From contig NZ_BEWL01000012.1 in assembly GCF_002723915.1 (NCBI RefSeq), positions 28,597-92,596 on the forward strand: DNA of 64,000 nucleotides, given 5' to 3'. A program made the translations under genes and the position numbers. This document shows positions 60,503 through 64,000 of this stretch, piece after piece (position 1 is the stretch's first letter; each line of letters opens with the position of its first letter). The notes under the pieces are model-generated. The model had not been told where the DNA came from and did not search any database. It saw only the letters and a program-made list of their open reading frames with translations. The stretch comes from Gluconobacter albidus. Lineage in GTDB: Bacteria > Pseudomonadota > Alphaproteobacteria > Acetobacterales > Acetobacteraceae.

Positions 60503-61030
60503 TCAGGGCATATCGTCCGGTTCACCCTCTGGCGGATGCCCCATCAGAGCCCTCATCTGCTCATGAAGCGCCTTGAGCTTGTCCATGGTCTCCTTGCCCT
60601 GCTGGCGCTGCGCTGGCGTCAGCAGATCATGAATCTGCTCCATGGTTTCAAGATGCAAAGCTGAGACCTTTGCCTTGAGCGCATTTTCCTGCCCGTTCAG
60701 ATCCGTAAGCGCTGCGTGGTCCAGATCGCCCACAGCACTCAGGGCATCGCGGATCTTGTCCTCGATAGCCCGCCCTTCGAGACGCAGCGCATGCTCGTCC
60801 TGATGAGCCTTGTCAAAAATGGCCTTGAGCTTTGTCTTCTGGGCCGCCGTCAGCGTAACGCCCGGAGGGACAGGAGGCATCATATGGCCTGGGCCGCCAC
60901 GCGGACCTCCCGGAGGAGGCTGTACCCAGTCAGCCGCATGATGCGCCTGCGCCGAAGCCATAAGAGGGGTTCCCATCAGACCGAGAGCCGCAATGACGGG
61001 AAGAAAAACAGTGGGACGAAGGATCGTCAT
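60503..61030 (-). CDS. Spy/CpxP-like periplasmic protein, 175 aa
   Basis: Signal peptide (MTILRPTVFLPVIAALGLMG, cut after SAQA) and then a His/Gly/Pro-rich part with PPPGGPRGGPGHMMPP. The helical domain with LTAAQKTKLKAIFDKAHQ and LLTPAQRQQGKETMDKLKAL has the LTxxQ repeats of Spy/CpxP and metal-resistance ZraP-type proteins, which act as periplasmic chaperones or metal sensors. An ATG at 61039 is an alternative start. Near-identical layout but unknown stress signal. Confidence 0.8.
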   Translation of the reverse strand: MTILRPTVFLPVIAALGLMGTPLMASAQAHHAADWVQPPPGGPRGGPGHMMPPVPPGVTLTAAQKTKLKAIFDKAHQDEHALRLEGRAIEDKIRDALSAVGDLDHAALTDLNGQENALKAKVSALHLETMEQIHDLLTPAQRQQGKETMDKLKALHEQMRALMGHPPEGEPDDMP

Positions 61031-61250
61031 GGACGTCATATCCTTGGAGGTTATGGCAGCCGGATAACGCACGGGGCGTCTCCATGACGTTCTAGATGGC
61101 ACGCTTCAATGTTGCTGAGTTCCCCCTCCTCCGTTTCAAAGAGTAAGAGCACAAAGTATATGTAACACGACGACTTGACGGCGGATGCTTCCCGTCGCAT
61201 GTAGCATCCCGATCTGTACAGAATCCTTCAAAGACGAAGTCTGCACGGAT

Positions 61251-61768
<518 letters not shown>

Positions 61769-62011
61769 ATGAGTTCTGTTTTCCCCCTTCGTCACTCTGA
61801 CGACATCTTTATAACGCGTCGGGAAGCTTCTGAGCGACTACGCGTGTCCCTCTCAACGATCGACAGATATGTCGCTGCGGGCGAGCTCGAACGCTTGAAA
61901 ATCGGTCCAAGGCGAACTCTGTTTCGACTGCGCGATGTCGAAAGGCTCGTCCGTCGTGACGGCAGCGCTTCTTCCGCCATGCAGACCACACTGAGCAACG
62001 TCTGGTCGTAG
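61769..62011 (+). CDS. Excisionase-type HTH protein, 80 aa
   Basis: ITRREASERLRVSLSTIDRY, then VAAGELERLKIGPRRTLFRL and DVERLVRR is the complete winged helix of the HTH_17/excisionase family. ATG at 61769 has GGAAAGG upstream. Such proteins regulate or excise mobile elements; here no integrase is nearby. Confidence 0.75.
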   Translation: MSSVFPLRHSDDIFITRREASERLRVSLSTIDRYVAAGELERLKIGPRRTLFRLRDVERLVRRDGSASSAMQTTLSNVWS

Positions 62012-62056
62012 CTGCTGATTTTATCAGCGCAGGATACCTGCGGATCTATCCTTTCC

Positions 62057-62749
62057 ATGATGAAAGCTAGCGCTATGTTTGACGTCGCTGAGATTGACTT
62101 TGCTTGGGACAGCCCTTGGGACTCCCTGGAGATGAAATGCGTCTATCAGGATATTGTTTTCTGGATCCTTTGTGATGTTACTCGAGAGATTGATCCCTAT
62201 TACAAGACTAATTGCTACAAAGTAGATAATCCCGATAATTTATTTTCGGCACCAACTACCGTAAACGACTTACATAACTTATTCTGGGCATCTCCTTCGG
62301 AGATTTCTGAAGGGTGGTCTCTATTCAAAATGATAAACGGTAATTTTTCAGACACTAAGCTCTTTGAAATCCTCAATACATTTCTTTTCCTGAAAGACAA
62401 ATCTACGGTTGCACACCCAACGATAGATGAAATCATGGAGCTTTTGTTTGCCCGTGCTTCGCATTGGTCAGATAGACTGACGATTAAAGATCTCCTGCCG
62501 CAGCTGACTTCTGGCAGGATGATCCAGGTCCATGATCAGTCTCCGTCTGGAGGGCTGCCGCTGAACGTTATCGCGGAGCAAGTCCTGTTTTATAAAAGGC
62601 CGATACGATCTGACGAGCAGCTTATTCTTGCCCGTGCTTTGACATATCTTGGATGGCGACGGCATCGTACCGCCCAGACACGTCGATGGATTGCTCCCCC
62701 TGACTTTCCGACAAAAGATCCCGGCAAACTTCGATGGCATTACAGGTGA
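62057..62749 (+). CDS. Island-remnant protein with VapE/primase-like C-terminus, 230 aa
   Basis: Low GC compared with both flanks. The N-terminal 180 residues are not recognised. The last 50, with ILARALTYLGWRRHRTAQTR and RWIAPPD, resemble the winged C-terminal end of VapE-like and phage primase/DNA-binding proteins (LGYxRxRxxxxGxRxxxW). No ribosome binding site is clear. It follows the excisionase-like gene, so both may be left from an integrated element behind tRNA-Ser. Confidence 0.5.
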   Translation: MMKASAMFDVAEIDFAWDSPWDSLEMKCVYQDIVFWILCDVTREIDPYYKTNCYKVDNPDNLFSAPTTVNDLHNLFWASPSEISEGWSLFKMINGNFSDTKLFEILNTFLFLKDKSTVAHPTIDEIMELLFARASHWSDRLTIKDLLPQLTSGRMIQVHDQSPSGGLPLNVIAEQVLFYKRPIRSDEQLILARALTYLGWRRHRTAQTRRWIAPPDFPTKDPGKLRWHYR

Positions 62750-62845
62750 CGATGTCCGCCAAAGCACAGCGACTTCGTGAGTACCTTTGCACGAGAAAAA
62801 ACATCCCGCAGGCGATTATCATGGCGTTTGATGGTCATCAGAGTC

Positions 62846-63988
62846 CTATCGCCCAGGTTTGACCTGACCAGCATGAGGGTCAATGGATATCAGCAGAAAC
62901 GGCTGGTGACTGCGGAATTGCCCCTGATGGAACATCGGAAGACGGTCCAGTTGCGCGACGGGCAGCCAGAGACGACCGTCCGGAGCAAGGCAAGGTGCAT
63001 CCGCCCAGTGCAGACGTGGGTCCGAGAGCAGTCTCGTGATCTTCCCGGAAACGTCCCTTCGATAGACGCCGTCATCCTTCAGGTTGGTAAAGTAGAGATT
63101 TCCTGCAGCATCCATGGCGCTGCCTCCGATCGGAGGTAAATCTGCCCAGGGTTTCACAGCCGCAGACAGATCGGTTGATGACACATCAGGATCATCGAGC
63201 AGTGCTGTCGGAATGCGGGACCACGGCCCTTCAAGCGGCCCGAAATACAGCCATTTCCCGTCCGGACTGACTTCCAGCGGATCGACATTCACCAGAAGCG
63301 GCTGATGCGGGTGGCTCTTCACGACGTGTCCGTCCATGACAATCGGTCGATCGGTTCGTGCGCGTGTGGAAACATCGTTGTCCAGAACACGACGTGCCTG
63401 ACCTGTTTTGATATCAAGAACGATCAGCGCTGCCTTGCCCGCATCCGTCAGATAGGCATGCATCCCGTTGAAACGGATATCGTCGATATAGCTGCCTGCC
63501 TGCGCGATCTCTGGACTCAGGTGATAAATCCTCAGCACATGGCCTGTTGCCGGATCAATGCGGACCAGTTTGGCTCCCCCGGGTACGGGTGGACCTCCAA
63601 AAGACGGAGTTCCCGTATCAACAACCCAGAGCGTGCCGTCAGGAGCAACATGGAGGGCATTGACGCTGACAAACCGATGCGTTGCATCCCGTCCGGGTTT
63701 CCAGCCATTCCAGTCAGCATCCGGAAAAGGCTCTATCTTTCCATTTTTTGTCAGAAGACCCACGGCCGGTCCGGAAAACCCGCTCCAGCGAGGGCCTGAG
63801 ACAAACACATGACCGCCAGCAAGCGCTACAGCGTTCCAGTCCATGGTCGTAGTGGTCGCCTCGATCCTGATGGTCTGGGCATGGGAAGAAACAGAATACG
63901 CGCATACCCCAACGAAACCCGTGAAAACGGCAATGGCGATCCTGCGCAGGCCTCTTTTAGAGAAAGCCTGCTGCCGATTCTGTTTCAT
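62846..63988 (-). CDS. Periplasmic major-royal-jelly/yellow-type beta-propeller, 380 aa
   Basis: Signal peptide (SKRGLRRIAIAVFTGFVGVC, cut after SHA). The mature part has the MRJP/yellow features: WNAVALAGGHVFVSGPRWSG, LHVAPDGTLWVVDTG, GSYIDDIRFNGMHAYLTDAG and MDAAGNLYFTNLKDDGVY repeats of a six-bladed propeller. In acetic acid bacteria such proteins act in the periplasm, possibly on sugars or sugar acids; the reaction is not known to me. ATG 63988 chosen; 63997 is a near alternative. Confidence 0.85.
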   Translation of the reverse strand: MKQNRQQAFSKRGLRRIAIAVFTGFVGVCAYSVSSHAQTIRIEATTTTMDWNAVALAGGHVFVSGPRWSGFSGPAVGLLTKNGKIEPFPDADWNGWKPGRDATHRFVSVNALHVAPDGTLWVVDTGTPSFGGPPVPGGAKLVRIDPATGHVLRIYHLSPEIAQAGSYIDDIRFNGMHAYLTDAGKAALIVLDIKTGQARRVLDNDVSTRARTDRPIVMDGHVVKSHPHQPLLVNVDPLEVSPDGKWLYFGPLEGPWSRIPTALLDDPDVSSTDLSAAVKPWADLPPIGGSAMDAAGNLYFTNLKDDGVYRRDVSGKITRLLSDPRLHWADAPCLAPDGRLWLPVAQLDRLPMFHQGQFRSHQPFLLISIDPHAGQVKPGR

Positions 63989-64000
63989 GACTCCCATGAT

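Noticed and set aside
62753..62764. TCCGCCA-like match to the tRNA-Ser end as a right attachment site
   Set aside because: Only seven bases agree, which is expected by chance in this sequence length.

Overview
The window is about 64 kb of high-GC alphaproteobacterial chromosome, most like an acetic acid bacterium (Gluconobacter/Acetobacteraceae). The signs are the ispH-thrB-rnhA and ffh-rpsP-rimM-trmD-rplS-leuCDB gene orders, a periplasmic major-royal-jelly/yellow-type protein, an OPT transporter and CCA-encoding tRNA genes. No database search was possible, so the genus is inference.

Layout. (1) 1-717: host DNA with the 3' end of pncA and a periplasmic Ivy-type lysozyme inhibitor. (2) 722-38551: a complete-looking siphovirus prophage of about 37.8 kb in the 3' half of a tRNA-Arg(TCT) gene. 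It is bounded by 42-bp direct repeats, and TGCAAAC(C/T) integrase arm-type repeats lie just inside both ends. (3) 38506-61340: host housekeeping DNA with tRNA-Arg, tRNA-Pro, tRNA-Asn and tRNA-Ser, purine salvage, isoprenoid, threonine and leucine biosynthesis, ribosome and SRP genes, transporters and small exported proteins. (4) 61341-62750: a small AT-rich, island-like remnant behind tRNA-Ser. (5) A yellow/MRJP-type protein gene at the right edge.

Prophage organisation. A CI-like S24 repressor (rightward) faces a Cro-like regulator (leftward) across a cluster of TGCGCATTTTTGCGCA-like operators. A second operator cluster precedes a rightward operon of small unknown genes ending in xis and int. 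Nearly everything else is one leftward array of about 31 kb. Regulators come first, then replication (initiator-like protein, DnaB), a late HTH regulator, HNH, TerS/TerL, portal, S49 protease, HK97-type capsid, connectors and tail tube. These are followed by the G/GT chaperone pair with a clear -1 slippery site, a tape measure with a lytic transglycosylase domain, hub and fibres, and lysis genes.

The most unusual features are: a repeated module of hairpin, U7 and AUG placed in front of four genes of the leftward array; a Na+/H+ antiporter carried against the grain inside the lysis/tail region; a secreted protein translationally coupled to the repressor; a tail-fibre-like protein with a Sec signal peptide; a nested antisense coiled-coil microgene; a 32-codon cationic peptide gene; and a tRNA discriminator base that differs between the two att copies.
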